From Candidatus Bathyarchaeota archaeon (GTDB lineage: Archaea; Thermoproteota; Bathyarchaeia; 40CM-2-53-6), in the NCBI GenBank assembly GCA_005888745.1, contig VBBS01000035.1:1-46609 (forward strand): a stretch of 46,609 nucleotides of DNA, read 5' to 3'. A program made the position numbers and the translations under genes. Position 1 is the stretch's first letter; the number at the start of each line of letters is the position of its first letter. Positions 18,104-26,230 of this stretch are shown piece after piece. Under the pieces are notes generated by a model, which saw only the letters and a list, made by a program, of their open reading frames with translations, searched no databases and was not told the DNA's origin.

Positions 18104-18373
18104 TCAAAAATCTTCCACGACATATCTGTAAAAGTCGGACTCGCCTGCGGTTGCGCTCTTCCGGATGACCTTGATTATGTCCCCCGGCTTGGCACCAATG
18201 GTCCTCGCCGCTGGGTCGCTAGATTTTATGTATGGAAGCTGGAAGGGCTTAATGTGATAGCGGCCTAGGATTTCTCTTGCTTCTTCAGACTTGAGGAGGA
18301 CGTGTTTGGGAACAAGTTCGTGCTTGAATACGTCGTAAGAGAGTTCCTTCTCCTTGTCTTGCTTCTTTACCAA
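18104..18373 (-). CDS. rpoH: DNA-directed RNA polymerase subunit H (Rpb5 C-terminal domain homologue)
   Basis: The 89-residue product contains FKHELVPKHVLL, the LGRYHIKPFQLPYI segment and AKPGDIIKVIRKS, which are landmarks of archaeal RpoH, the jaw subunit of RNA polymerase. The start is TTG 18373. No strong ribosome binding site is seen. It heads the rpoH-rpoB-rpoA-L30e-nusA operon and diverges from the methyltransferase gene. TATA-like sequences on the minus strand occur at about 18430-18443 and 18459-18467. Confidence 0.93.
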   Translation of the reverse strand: MVKKQDKEKELSYDVFKHELVPKHVLLKSEEAREILGRYHIKPFQLPYIKSSDPAARTIGAKPGDIIKVIRKSATAGESDFYRYVVEDF

Positions 18374-18427
18374 TTATTAGTAGCTACCTCGGGAGCGGGG
18401 GACGGCTTAGAGTCCGACCTACCACAG

Positions 18428-19330
18428 GTGAAAAATACACCCGGCGGAAACCCGTTAATAAACCTAGTTTCTGACGAGAGACCGACGATAAAGCCCTTGC
18501 TAGCAAAAGACGAACTTCACACGAATCGCAAACCAACGAATCGACTGAACGATCTCACTGGCAAGGATTGGATCAAGTTTACAAAATCATGGTTCAAGCA
18601 TAGCCCACCGCGCCGGGACAGAACCAAGCTAGTCCATCCCGCCGGTTTTCCCGAGACTCTTGTTCGAGAGTTTGTGGAATTCTTCACCAAACCCAGCATG
18701 TGGGTCCTCGACCCTTTCATGGGAACCGGGAGTACACTTCTCGCAGCAAGAGCAGCAAGGCGAAACGCGGTTGGAATTGAGATCAATCCACGCTACGCTT
18801 CAATGGCCATGTCGAGGCTCGAAGATGCTCCCCCCTCTAATGAAACCCGGCAACTGGTACTCCAGGGGAACTCCCGAAATTTGCGAGAGGTGTTGGATGA
18901 GAACGAGTTTCAGCAGTTCGATTTTTGTATCACATCACCTCCGTACTGGAATCAGCTGAAACGTGCTAGCCTCCGGCAAAGAGAACGCAAGCAGAAGGGG
19001 CTAGACACTAACTATAGTGACGATCCGGAGGACATTGGAAACATTAGTAATTACGAGGAGTTCCTAGATGCTCAAAAGCGAATCTTCGACGAGGTATATG
19101 AGATCATGAAGGTAGGTGGATACTTGGTGGTTGTGACAAACAACGTTTTCTCAGAGGGTCGACTTTACCCACTCGCGTTTGAAACATTGACAACCTTGGC
19201 CAAGACATGGGTCCCGAAGGACGAAAGGATCTGGTTGCACGATGACAAGCGGTTACTTCCACTTGGAATATACAACGCCTGGGTCGGGAACCGCTCGCAC
19301 CAGTATTGCTTGATATTTCGAAAGCAATAG
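18428..19330 (+). CDS. DNA methyltransferase of the SPPY class (probably N4-cytosine or N6-adenine), orphan
   Basis: The S-adenosylmethionine motif DPFMGTGST (about residue 95) is followed by VGIEIN and then by the catalytic motif TSPPYW (about 169). The order is motif I before motif IV. The conserved N-terminal block LTGKDWIKFTKSW is also present. The frame is open back to ATG 18302, which would overlap rpoH on the other strand, so GTG 18428 is preferred, giving 300 residues. No restriction endonuclease gene is adjacent, so it is likely an orphan methylase or a mobile relic. The recognition site is unknown. Confidence 0.82.
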   Translation: MKNTPGGNPLINLVSDERPTIKPLLAKDELHTNRKPTNRLNDLTGKDWIKFTKSWFKHSPPRRDRTKLVHPAGFPETLVREFVEFFTKPSMWVLDPFMGTGSTLLAARAARRNAVGIEINPRYASMAMSRLEDAPPSNETRQLVLQGNSRNLREVLDENEFQQFDFCITSPPYWNQLKRASLRQRERKQKGLDTNYSDDPEDIGNISNYEEFLDAQKRIFDEVYEIMKVGGYLVVVTNNVFSEGRLYPLAFETLTTLAKTWVPKDERIWLHDDKRLLPLGIYNAWVGNRSHQYCLIFRKQ

Positions 19331-19740
19331 TCCAGAGGGGTTTAATGATTACTTGCTACCAGATTCCGGCAGCTGCCTCCATCTCCGCGTCATAGGTTTC
19401 TCCACTCTTACCCGTGTCAATGTAACGATTTTTCTCTTTCCAATTGGTTATTGTTCGCAAGAAAATAGTGAGATATCTGGACATTCCAAGAAAGAGTGAA
19501 GCAGAAAAAAATGACGTTCGCTTATTCCAGTAAGCGTTCTGACGAACTCGGACAGGTCTTGGTTCAGAGCGTTCTATCGAGTCTGATTGAATCATTCTTC
19601 CGCTACAGAAAGATGATTTTCCGTGAATAATTGCTCATCCAACTGATACTACTGACGGGGTAAGTAGTTCACTGTGCTCACAGTAGTCTTTTCCATAAGC
19701 ATCAATCGATTGAAGTACGCTCCAACAGGAATTGCGGGAG
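19331..19740. other. Gap of about 410 bases without a supported gene
   Basis: This A+T-richer stretch lies between the convergent ends of the methyltransferase and the phoU-like gene. A 79-codon minus-strand frame (19356-19595) has no recognisable motif. I see no tRNA, element end or convincing structured RNA here. Confidence 0.4.
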
Positions 19741-20334
19741 CTATTTTCGGGGGCTACGCTCGCCGGACGTTATGTATAGAACTGACTCACTTACATAAGT
19801 GGCGTGATCGGCTATCCTCTCCAAGTATCTCAGGATAAGGGTCCCTGATACCGTACATTTTAGATCAGTGCCGGTACCGTGAGCCGCCCTCTTGACGAAG
19901 CTGAGGTAGATATTATCAACAATATCATCCATTTTCCGGACCCGGTTCGCGAGTTCTACGTCTCTCTCGTTGAACGCTTTGATACTCATGTGTATCATAG
20001 TTTTTGTATGCTCTCCTGCTTCTTGAATTGAGGACTTGTCACAACTAGATAGGTCTCCGAAGATTCCGAAAACATCAGAAATATCGTGAGCATATCTTCC
20101 GAATCGAGAAAACCCGTACGCTATTTCCATGCAAGACTTGATGAACCGAAGGTCAGTGGCGACAGGTTGATACCTCGCCAACAGCTCGACGGCGAGTTCG
20201 CTCACCTCATCTTGAAGCATGCGCAACTCCTCGGACCAACCGTAAATTCGATCCCGCATGTCTTTCCCTTGAACGTAGGCATCAATAGCCGTCGAGACGG
20301 TGCTGTCTGAGAGTTTGCCCATGTCGATAATCAT
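19741..20334 (-). CDS. PhoU-like phosphate uptake regulator
   Basis: PhoU proteins are helical regulators of phosphate transport and two-component signalling. From ATG 20334 the product has 197 residues with two PhoU three-helix bundles. The first carries LARYQPVATDLRFIKSCMEI and the second LILRYLERIADHATYVSES, both hallmark repeats. The E.RGD-type motif of bundle 1 reads SRFGRYAHDI. An in-frame ATG at 20475 would give 244 residues, but the extra part reads as the antisense of the opposing gene. No Pst transporter is nearby. Confidence 0.85.
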   Translation of the reverse strand: MIIDMGKLSDSTVSTAIDAYVQGKDMRDRIYGWSEELRMLQDEVSELAVELLARYQPVATDLRFIKSCMEIAYGFSRFGRYAHDISDVFGIFGDLSSCDKSSIQEAGEHTKTMIHMSIKAFNERDVELANRVRKMDDIVDNIYLSFVKRAAHGTGTDLKCTVSGTLILRYLERIADHATYVSESVLYITSGERSPRK

Positions 20335-20662
20335 GGCCTCAGAGATCGATGCCCCTCTTCCACAGCGACTTGTCGACGACTTGGGTAAGGTAAGTGACTT
20401 GACCAGCTCGGTCTTAGAGGATGCCTTGAAGTCGTTGACGAAAGTGGACGGAACTGTCGCGAACGCTTCAATCAAATCCGCTCAGAGAATTGAGAAAGAC
20501 GCAGAGAGTGTGATGGACAAGCTTTTTGATTTTCGTCTCAACCAAAAGACCGTCGTCGCCGTAAGGTTGGCCCTCGAGAGTTTGAAACGCATCTCCGAGT
20601 ACGGCGAAGATGTTGCAGAGATGACCATAAACCTGACGGCTAGAAGAAGAGAACTTTACTGA
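20333..20662 (+). CDS. PhoU-like single-bundle protein, probably a truncated paralogue
   Basis: From ATG 20333 the 109-residue product is a helical protein. LDDALKSL-like helices, then SAQRIEKDAESVMDKLFDF and LESLKRISEYGEDVAEM, resemble the last bundle of archaeal PhoU proteins (LERIADHA...IAE). The N-terminal AbrB-like domain and first bundle of such proteins are missing. Its start codon overlaps the start codon of the opposing phoU-like gene by two bases (TCATGG), an unusual head-to-head arrangement. It could be a remnant of a rearranged phoU or a functional mini-protein. Confidence 0.55.
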   Translation: MASEIDAPLPQRLVDDLGKVSDLTSSVLEDALKSLTKVDGTVANASIKSAQRIEKDAESVMDKLFDFRLNQKTVVAVRLALESLKRISEYGEDVAEMTINLTARRRELY

Positions 20663-20692
20663 CTTGTCGCTTGATGATCGTTTTTCCTGAAC

Positions 20693-20703
20693 AGTTATTT
20701 AGA
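20693..20703 (+). promoter_or_regulatory. TATA-like element upstream of tRNA-Ser
   Basis: AGTTATTTAGA lies about 26-36 bases before the tRNA 5' end, the expected distance for an archaeal promoter. Confidence 0.45.
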
Positions 20704-20728
20704 CGAGCATTTTGTCCCAGCTTGGTAG

Positions 20729-20838
20729 GCCGGGGTCGCCTAGCCTGGTAGGGCGTCGGATTGCTAAGCCACATTGCTGGTTGCAAAGATCCGATGGGCC
20801 TTAGGCCCTCGTGGGTTCAAATCCCACCCCCGGCGCCA
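20729..20838 (+). tRNA. tRNA-Ser (anticodon GCU) with 22-nt intron and encoded CCA
   Basis: The acceptor stem GCCGGGG (20729-20735) pairs with CCCCGGC (20828-20834). Discriminator G and CCA follow (20836-20838). The anticodon stem TCGGA/TCCGA holds the loop TTGCTA-A with anticodon GCT. The long variable arm GGGCC/GGCCC and T arm GTGGG-TTCAAAT-CCCAC fit serine. The intron is 20767-20788, after position 37. The exon-intron fold is a canonical bulge-helix-bulge: TTGC (20761-20764) pairs with GCAA (20783-20786), flanked by the 3-nt bulges TAA and AGA, each cut between its second and third base. The intron also forms a short helix, GCCA with TGGT. Confidence 0.96.
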
Positions 20839-21115
20839 CAACCATTAACGACCCGAACTCACGAAAGAGATCGAATCCCTCATCCACTCAAATGGCCAAG
20901 TGAGGGATAAGAGCTGGCCAACTCATCGTCGGCATCCTGCAAAGTCACGATTGACGGGAGATCTCAGTCCGGGAGATGCTCGTGGCTGTCCGGAGCCGGA
21001 GAATTCGATCGAGACAAGAATCGTCAGATTGAGAAGTCTTACGGCGAAGGCGATCCCTACGGGCCTAGTTCAAGTCTCACCTTGAATATCCGCCTGAAAA
21101 ATGCTCGGGGAATCT

Positions 21116-21337
21116 ATGAGCATAAGCTGTCCTAAATGCGGACTTGAGGTATCTAGTGCACCAGCGCGCGAGTGGAGATTTCAACAATACCGCGTCTCAA
21201 AGTTCCTATGTACCCGAGGAGACAGGTTCAACCTCGACTCCGGAGAGAGCAAGACCTTTACTATTCCCAGAGCGCCGTCCGGCAGGAATGAGTGCGGAGC
21301 CTGTAGAACTAACAACCCACGTGAGGCCATTTTCTAG
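21116..21337 (+). CDS. Zinc-ribbon-like protein, possibly degenerate
   Basis: From ATG 21116 the 73-residue product starts MSISCPKCGLEVSSA and contains FLCTRGDRFN and KTFTIPRA. That pattern fits small archaeal zinc ribbons with a CxxC pair at each end. In the second half only one Cys of the pair remains (CTRG), so the site looks damaged, as if one codon had been lost. A second frame overlaps it. It could be a decaying gene or an intact gene with an altered site. Confidence 0.35.
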   Translation: MSISCPKCGLEVSSAPAREWRFQQYRVSKFLCTRGDRFNLDSGESKTFTIPRAPSGRNECGACRTNNPREAIF

Positions 21338-21500
21338 CGATTTCCATCCCTCGAGTCCCGCTATCATCCTTGACCCGAGCGCTGTGAGGGGTCTCAGGTT
21401 GAACTCCACGAAGCCTAAAGCAGATTTTGAGTACTGTCCCATATAGCTAAGGACGTATCGAAATATTCAACAACCTGAACCACTTCAAAGAAAGACGATT

Positions 21501-22289
21501 TTGCGAGTCAACATCGCTTTCATGATCCTTGTAATGCCATATCTAGCTGTTAGAAGAGTGTTCAGAGTACTTTTTGGCAGATTGAAGAATTATGAGATTT
21601 TTCTAACTGCAGGCCTCGCCTCAACAACCGACTATCTTGAAAAATTCAAGATCCCAGAACTCGTAAGAACATGGATAGATGTCAGAACCAGATTCGGCTT
21701 CGAGAAAGAAGTCGTGAAGACAGCGTTGGCGATCAAGGGAAACTTGTTTCTAGATGTGGGATCTGACGACGGCTACTATTCTGTGCTTCTATCAAGAAAC
21801 TTTGATGCGATTATGGCCTTCGAACCCAATCCAGCATCCTTCCGGAGACTCAACCTCACGATTGCAGCGGGAAAGCTGCGAAATGTAACCCCGCTGGACG
21901 AATCTGTCTCGGACCACGATGGGACGGCAATCCTCTATGTCAAGACTGTAAGGGGTCGACATTCACTAGAATTCAGCGAACCGGTTTTCGCTCATGACCT
22001 AGGCGGAACAGAAGTTCGCACGGTCACGAGCCTGCCTGTTCGAACCATCAAACTCGACTCCTTAGTAGAGCAGAGTGTAGACCTCGTGAAAGTAGATGTC
22101 GAAGGAGCCGAGTGGAGAGTGATCCAGGGCGCCGAAACAAGCATTGAAACTGGAAGAATCTTGAGATGGATCATCGAAGTGCACGATAAAGGAGCCAAAA
22201 GGGAGTTCGAGAATTACCTACAAGAGAAGAACTATGACACCCGATGGCTCAGCGACAGACACCTGTTCGCCAGCCTTAAGCCCCGATAG
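21501..22289 (+). CDS. FkbM family methyltransferase
   Basis: FkbM-type enzymes are S-adenosylmethionine methyltransferases, often acting on sugars or lipids in surface-glycan clusters. The 262-residue product has motif I LFLDVGSDDGYYSVL, the acidic AFEPNPASFRRL, and the family-typical VDLVKVDVEGAEWRVIQGA near the C-terminus. A 30-residue hydrophobic N-terminus may associate with the membrane. The start is TTG 21501, with an in-frame ATG 24 bases downstream. Neighbouring glycosyltransferase remnants suggest a surface-sugar locus. The substrate is unknown. Confidence 0.85.
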   Translation: MRVNIAFMILVMPYLAVRRVFRVLFGRLKNYEIFLTAGLASTTDYLEKFKIPELVRTWIDVRTRFGFEKEVVKTALAIKGNLFLDVGSDDGYYSVLLSRNFDAIMAFEPNPASFRRLNLTIAAGKLRNVTPLDESVSDHDGTAILYVKTVRGRHSLEFSEPVFAHDLGGTEVRTVTSLPVRTIKLDSLVEQSVDLVKVDVEGAEWRVIQGAETSIETGRILRWIIEVHDKGAKREFENYLQEKNYDTRWLSDRHLFASLKPR

Positions 22290-22466
22290 GAGAACTCAAA
22301 TTTCCGAGCGCTTCCAACCGCGAATTTTCGGCCCCGTTATCCGTCAGAGTGTCCCGTAGGTTCGTCGATTCCATAGGTTGATCCGAAAAGTTATTTCTTG
22401 GAGAGAAATCTTTGACCTCTCCTGAATCTGTACACCAGTCGGATCGGTCGACAGGAGTGACTGAAG

Positions 22467-23039
22467 TTACATGTCTCGCTCTTTCGGAATTCTATGAAAA
22501 ACATATGACAGGAGGACGAACGGACGAACTCTGAATACGGAGTGAACAAGGGTCTTCCAGAATGGATATCGAAGTTCTGCCCGGAACTTTCCATCCGAAA
22601 CCTGCCGCATGACTGAGTGTTTCAAATCAAAACGCTGCAAGTGATAAACGGTAAAGGGGGCAATCACTGTACGCTTACTCTTTTGTAGGAGGACTGTATC
22701 AACAAACTCGCCAGCAGGGTAACCTCCAATACGCCGAAGAAAATCAGAAGAAAGAAACATAGCGCATCCTCTTACGCGAGGCGACAGTTTCAACCAGTAG
22801 GTCATCTTTTCCCAGAGCCTGAAGGTTCTGGAGGAAGAGATTACGTTGAATCCAACAATGTCGGCGACCCCGAATTGCTCGGCAATATTGTCAACGGAAA
22901 AATCGCACACAGTGTCGCTATCAAGGATGAGAAAGTGGCTAAACTCGTTAAGGACGGGATTGACAATGTTGGACACGAATCCACCGTAGGTCTCAGGTGG
23001 TTGAAACCTAACAACTACTGTCTTCACTCTTACTACCAT
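22467..23039 (-). CDS. Glycosyltransferase family 2-like protein
   Basis: The 190-residue product carries the donor-binding motif FLILDSDT (DxD) and a GT2-like acceptor region, RGCAMFLSSDFLRRIGGYP, followed by EFVDTVLL. The usual N-terminal nucleotide-binding strand (VVIP-type) before the DxD is short or lost. The C-terminus has a hydrophobic stretch. Its ATG overlaps the stop of the upstream minus-strand glycosyltransferase (ATGGTAG), so the two could be translationally coupled, or be pieces of one decayed locus. Confidence 0.6.
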   Translation of the reverse strand: MVVRVKTVVVRFQPPETYGGFVSNIVNPVLNEFSHFLILDSDTVCDFSVDNIAEQFGVADIVGFNVISSSRTFRLWEKMTYWLKLSPRVRGCAMFLSSDFLRRIGGYPAGEFVDTVLLQKSKRTVIAPFTVYHLQRFDLKHSVMRQVSDGKFRAELRYPFWKTLVHSVFRVRPFVLLSYVFHRIPKERDM

Positions 23040-23476
23040 CCGCGAACAACTTCTCGCACTTTTAACAGTCCGAGCTTCAGCCCACTCTGTGCTCCTCCTC
23101 TATACGAAGCCGGACCTGTGTGGTTATGTATAATGGGAATATCTATCACGCCATGGGGCTCCCTTGGAATGATCATTTCGTGGACTCTCCCGATAAACCT
23201 AACTCGATTAGAACAGAGCCTTCCGTTGTAGTTTGGATTGAAGACTGGAACGTATTTGTTGTTCACCAGCTCTATTCGCCTAACCCAATAGTAAGGGAAC
23301 TGGGGCTTTAATCTACCGATATAGTCCAGCAACATCTTTGGAGCCTCTTCATCGCTGTCGACAAACAGGAGGTACTCGTCATCCAGCAAATCTTTGACGA
23401 AAGAATTACGAGCATCAGCGAAGTCAGTAATATGCCCGGGATAATCTCGGCCCAGATCAATAACCCTAAACTTCAA
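23033..23476 (-). pseudogene. Glycosyltransferase family 2 fragment lacking its N-terminus
   Basis: The 147-residue frame from TTG 23476 begins just before FADARNSFVKDL and the catalytic-type LLFVDSDEEAP. In complete GT2 enzymes these lie 50-80 residues from the start, after a VVIPT...DSGSTD segment. That segment is absent. A stop lies six codons upstream, and the other two frames show no continuation. The rest of the domain (LCSNRVRFIGRVHEMI) is well preserved. I read it as a 5'-truncated gene, although a short active form cannot be excluded. Confidence 0.5.
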
Positions 23477-23583
23477 TCCTATTCTCCATACTCAATTTGT
23501 TCCCGCATCGAGAACCGGACGGCCAATCCGATAGAACTGGAGGATTGACGTCTAAATGACTTTGCTTAAACTCGGCCAAGACT

Positions 23584-23799
23584 CTAGTGGAAACCTACCT
23601 CGGCTAAATAGATACGGGAGGCAACGTTCTTCCTGTTACGAAGGAGCTGTCGAAATCCTTCGTTCAAAGCCACCCTCGTAATCCGAGCGCACAGCGCCGA
23701 GTAAGCTAGCAAATCCAGCGGTTTCTTGAGCCAACAGATATTCGAACAGAGAACAAGCCAAGAATCAGGTTCAAAAACACAATTCTCGTCGCCGTTCAA
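23584..23799 (-). pseudogene. Possible glycosyltransferase C-terminal remnant
   Basis: This short frame (71 codons) has a WLKKPLDLLAYSALCARI segment followed by an Arg-rich tail. It resembles the membrane-proximal tail of some GT2 enzymes. No catalytic domain precedes it. The assignment is weak and rests on general resemblance. Confidence 0.25.
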
Positions 23800-23860
23800 T
23801 CATTAGTCCGCTTGAAAGACTATTAGAAACCGATCCGAACGTTGTATACGTGGCGTAGGC

Positions 23861-24592
23861 GTGAGCTGGGAAATCATCGGTGCAATAATAACCCTGACTG
23901 GCCTCCGCCTGGTATGGATAGTCAAGCGTCCAGTTCACAAAGATATATCATTCTATATTCTGCCAGGTCTTTCCAACCTCCGAAAGATGATTCGATATGA
24001 TCCTGGGTTTTCCTACGTTCCTTATGGTCTGATCTGGTATGCCATCAACGTGCCAATAGTGCGCCTGGGACGTTATAATGGTCGTTTCTGGATGGCAGCG
24101 ATGGCCTTGATCGATAGCCTTTTTCTGGGGTACAGTTTTCAATTGGGTCTAACCGTCTTCTTCGTCTACGTCGTGATAGGAACTTTCCAGTTGCTTCGAG
24201 CACCTTGGAATACGACCATTAACTGGCTGATCATGCTTGCACCGATTAGCTGGATATTCTTGCTTGTGGCTCCCATTGCAAAGTTTCCTGTAGGCCTTCC
24301 AATCCAGGTTTGGAGTTACACTGGAAGGGCAGTTGGACACCAGCACAACTACATCTATTTTGGACTGCTAGGAACACTTTGGCTGATCGTCTGCAACCAC
24401 CTATACCTGCTTCCCGAAATTGAGAGCTCGATTGTCATTGGTCTAGGAGTCGTCTGGTGTTTCATCTTTGTCTATGCATACCTTGAGAGGAAAGCTGGAA
24501 GGAGAGAATCAATGGCCAAACCATCTGCGGGTTCTGTTAACTCTTCGTGGGATGAGTTAGCTTCGGGGCATCGACTCCGGGGATTACCGTAG
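23861..24592 (+). CDS. Polytopic membrane protein of unknown function with element-derived C-terminus
   Basis: The 243-residue product starts at GTG 23861 and has about six hydrophobic helices separated by short loops, with a basic exit (YLERKAGRRE). I do not recognise the family. From residue 226 the reading frame enters mobile element A and ends NSSWDELASGHRLRGLP. The GINS protein at 28974 ends with nearly the same tail from element B. The original stop codon was therefore probably lost by insertion. It lies next to decayed glycosyltransferase genes, so a role in envelope glycan export or modification is only a guess. Confidence 0.6.
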   Translation: MSWEIIGAIITLTGLRLVWIVKRPVHKDISFYILPGLSNLRKMIRYDPGFSYVPYGLIWYAINVPIVRLGRYNGRFWMAAMALIDSLFLGYSFQLGLTVFFVYVVIGTFQLLRAPWNTTINWLIMLAPISWIFLLVAPIAKFPVGLPIQVWSYTGRAVGHQHNYIYFGLLGTLWLIVCNHLYLLPEIESSIVIGLGVVWCFIFVYAYLERKAGRRESMAKPSAGSVNSSWDELASGHRLRGLP

Positions 24593-24700
24593 GCGTCGGG
24601 TTCCAGTACTGCCAGACAGACTTGAAAGCCAACACGATAAAACGACAACTGCCAAGATCCTAGGTATAAGTCAGAGAGGCATCCGACAATAAGTTGACTG
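24534..24700. mobile_element. Element A, 167 bp, inverted copy of element B
   Basis: Bases 24536-24695 match the reverse complement of 28871-29030 at all but two positions. The ends are imperfect inverted repeats (CTGTTAACTCTTCG at one end, CAGTCAACTTATTG at the other when inverted) related to the ends of element D. Read on the minus strand, its right end matches the tnpB-tail ends of elements C and D (GAACCCGACG, AATCC, GAGTCGATG). No clear target duplication is seen. Confidence 0.8.
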
Positions 24701-24713
24701 AGGCATCGGGATA

Positions 24714-24725
24714 ATGGATAAAAGG
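24714..24725 (+). promoter_or_regulatory. TATA promoter of the L44e operon
   Basis: ATGGATAAAAGG lies about 45 bases before the L44e ATG, which leaves a leader of about 20 bases containing the GAGAGG ribosome binding site. The promoter begins 13 bases after element A ends. Confidence 0.5.
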
Positions 24726-24766
24726 ACGCCCCGCCCCAAACCAGTCTTTCCCACAGTGAGAGGAAA

Positions 24767-25045
24767 ATGAAGTATCCTAAAGAGATCAACACCTACTGCC
24801 CGAAGTGCAAACACCACACAGCACATGCCGTTGCAGTCTACAAGGCGGGCAAGCAGCGGACTCTATCATGGGGAGCCAGACGACAAGAAAGACGAAAACA
24901 TGGCTACGGCGGTCAGAAATTTCCTGAACTGAAACGCACCGCCAAGACGACTAAGAAAGCGCTTGTCAAACTGAAATGCCGAACCTGCAACTATACAATT
25001 GAGAGGCTGGGTATCAGGCTGAGAAAACTGGAGGTCGGAGCCTAA
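24767..25045 (+). CDS. rpl44e: Ribosomal protein L44e (eL42)
   Basis: This is a zinc-binding protein of the large subunit near the E site. The 92-residue product has CPKCKHHTAHAV, the basic middle GARRQERRKHGYGGQKFP with the conserved GGQ-type turn, and a second Cys pair (CRTC) near the end. The ATG follows GAGAGG. It heads the four-gene group L44e-S27e-aIF2-alpha-Nop10, a standard archaeal order. Confidence 0.95.
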   Translation: MKYPKEINTYCPKCKHHTAHAVAVYKAGKQRTLSWGARRQERRKHGYGGQKFPELKRTAKTTKKALVKLKCRTCNYTIERLGIRLRKLEVGA

Positions 25046-25047
25046 CA

Positions 25048-25239
25048 ATGAGGTGGGAGCTAATACCAAAACCTCGAAGCATATTCTTACGCGTCAAATG
25101 TCCCAAATGCGCTAACGAACAGGTAATTTTTGAGCGAACTAGCAACTATGTGAAATGCACAGTTTGCGACGAGCTTCTAGCTCAACCAAAAGGTGGAAAG
25201 GCAGAGATTAGAGGAGAAATATTACAGCCCCTCGCTTAG
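25048..25239 (+). CDS. rps27e: Ribosomal protein S27e (eS27)
   Basis: The 63-residue product is a single zinc ribbon: VKCPKCANEQVIFER, then VKCTVCDELLAQPKGGKA, matching the archaeal S27e pattern with four cysteines. The start ATG is two bases after the L44e stop and the stop is about 20 bases before aIF2-alpha. It belongs to the small ribosomal subunit. Confidence 0.95.
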   Translation: MRWELIPKPRSIFLRVKCPKCANEQVIFERTSNYVKCTVCDELLAQPKGGKAEIRGEILQPLA

Positions 25240-25262
25240 AGGGAACTAGGGGAGGAATTGAG

Positions 25263-26054
25263 TTGAGTGTCCAGGCTTCACAACCACTAATGCCCGAAGT
25301 TGGGGATCTGGTCGTTGCAACCGTAACCAGAGTCGAAGACTACGGTGCATACGTGAAGCTCGACGAGTTTAGCGGGATCGAAGGTCTTGTTCATATTTCG
25401 GAAATCTCAACCACGTGGGTTCGAAACATTAGGGAACACGCGCGACAAGGCCAGAAGCTAGTTCTGAAAGTCTTACGGGTAAGCTCACAACGGAACCAGA
25501 TAGATCTTTCCCTCAGAAGAGTCACAGGCAGAGAAAAGTCCGAGAAGATGCTGGAATGGAAGAAGGAGCGAAAGGCCGAAGCGATCCTGAAGAGTGCCGC
25601 TGACAAACTGAAAAAGTCAGCAGATGATGCTGAAGACATTAGAAAGATTCTCCTAGACAAATTCGGAGGACTCTACTCTCCCCTCGAAGAGGCCCTGGAC
25701 GAGGGCCCCGAGGTCCTTGTAAAGGGTGGATTATCATCGGAATGGGCCTCGGCAATAGCCGAAGTTACTAAGACGAAGATCCGACTTGAAAGATCGAAGG
25801 TCCGAGGAACCGTCTCGATAACCTGCCACAAACCTGGCGGAGTCGAGATGATCAAGCAAGCCCTGACCAGCGCGAAAAAGATTCGTAAACCCCGCGGAAG
25901 CGAAGTGAAAATCTACTCGATAGGATCACCCAAGTACAGAATAGAAGTCCAAGCTTCCAGCTTCGAAGCAGCCGAGAAAACCCTAAGCCTGGCAGTGGAA
26001 GAGGCCCTGGGGGCCATCAAGAAGGCTGGCGGCGAAGGAAGGAAGCTTGGATGA
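25263..26054 (+). CDS. Translation initiation factor aIF2 subunit alpha
   Basis: aIF2-alpha is part of the trimeric factor that brings initiator tRNA to the ribosome. The 263-residue product starts at TTG 25263 after GGGGAGGAATTGAG. Residues 14-88 form the S1 domain, with VTRVEDYGAYVKLDE and GLVHISEIS. The helical middle and the C-terminal alpha/beta domain (VKIYSIGSPKYRIEVQA) follow. The stop overlaps the Nop10 start (ATGA). Confidence 0.94.
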   Translation: MSVQASQPLMPEVGDLVVATVTRVEDYGAYVKLDEFSGIEGLVHISEISTTWVRNIREHARQGQKLVLKVLRVSSQRNQIDLSLRRVTGREKSEKMLEWKKERKAEAILKSAADKLKKSADDAEDIRKILLDKFGGLYSPLEEALDEGPEVLVKGGLSSEWASAIAEVTKTKIRLERSKVRGTVSITCHKPGGVEMIKQALTSAKKIRKPRGSEVKIYSIGSPKYRIEVQASSFEAAEKTLSLAVEEALGAIKKAGGEGRKLG

Positions 26055-26221
26055 AATGGCTGATGAGACGATGCCCAAACTGCTCGAGATACACCCTGAA
26101 AGAAATCTGTCCAGTTTGTGGATCCCCGACTAGAAATCCCCACCCTCCAAAGTTCTCGCCGGACGATAAGTACGCCCGGCAGAGAATGGAAGGATCTAGC
26201 GCGATTTCAGAAGAAGCCTAG
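26051..26221 (+). CDS. nop10: H/ACA RNP protein Nop10
   Basis: The 56-residue product starts at ATG 26051, overlapping the aIF2-alpha stop. It shows the Nop10 signature: CPNCSRYTLKEICPVCG (zinc ribbon), then RNPHPPKFSPDDKYARQR. Nop10 is needed with Cbf5 and Gar1 for RNA-guided pseudouridylation of rRNA. The position after aIF2-alpha is conserved in archaea, which supports the call. Confidence 0.95.
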   Translation: MKWLMRRCPNCSRYTLKEICPVCGSPTRNPHPPKFSPDDKYARQRMEGSSAISEEA

Positions 26222-26230
26222 AGAACGTTA

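Noticed and set aside
18302-18427. ATG 18302 as start of the DNA methyltransferase
   Set aside because: It would run antisense through the first part of rpoH, and its translation is an unlikely hydrophobic string.
19356-19595. 79-codon minus-strand frame
   Set aside because: No motif, no ribosome binding site and no family resemblance. Kept as an empty gap.
24472-24792. 106-codon minus-strand frame across element A
   Set aside because: It is explained by the element (TnpB-tail-like string) and the antisense of flanking genes.
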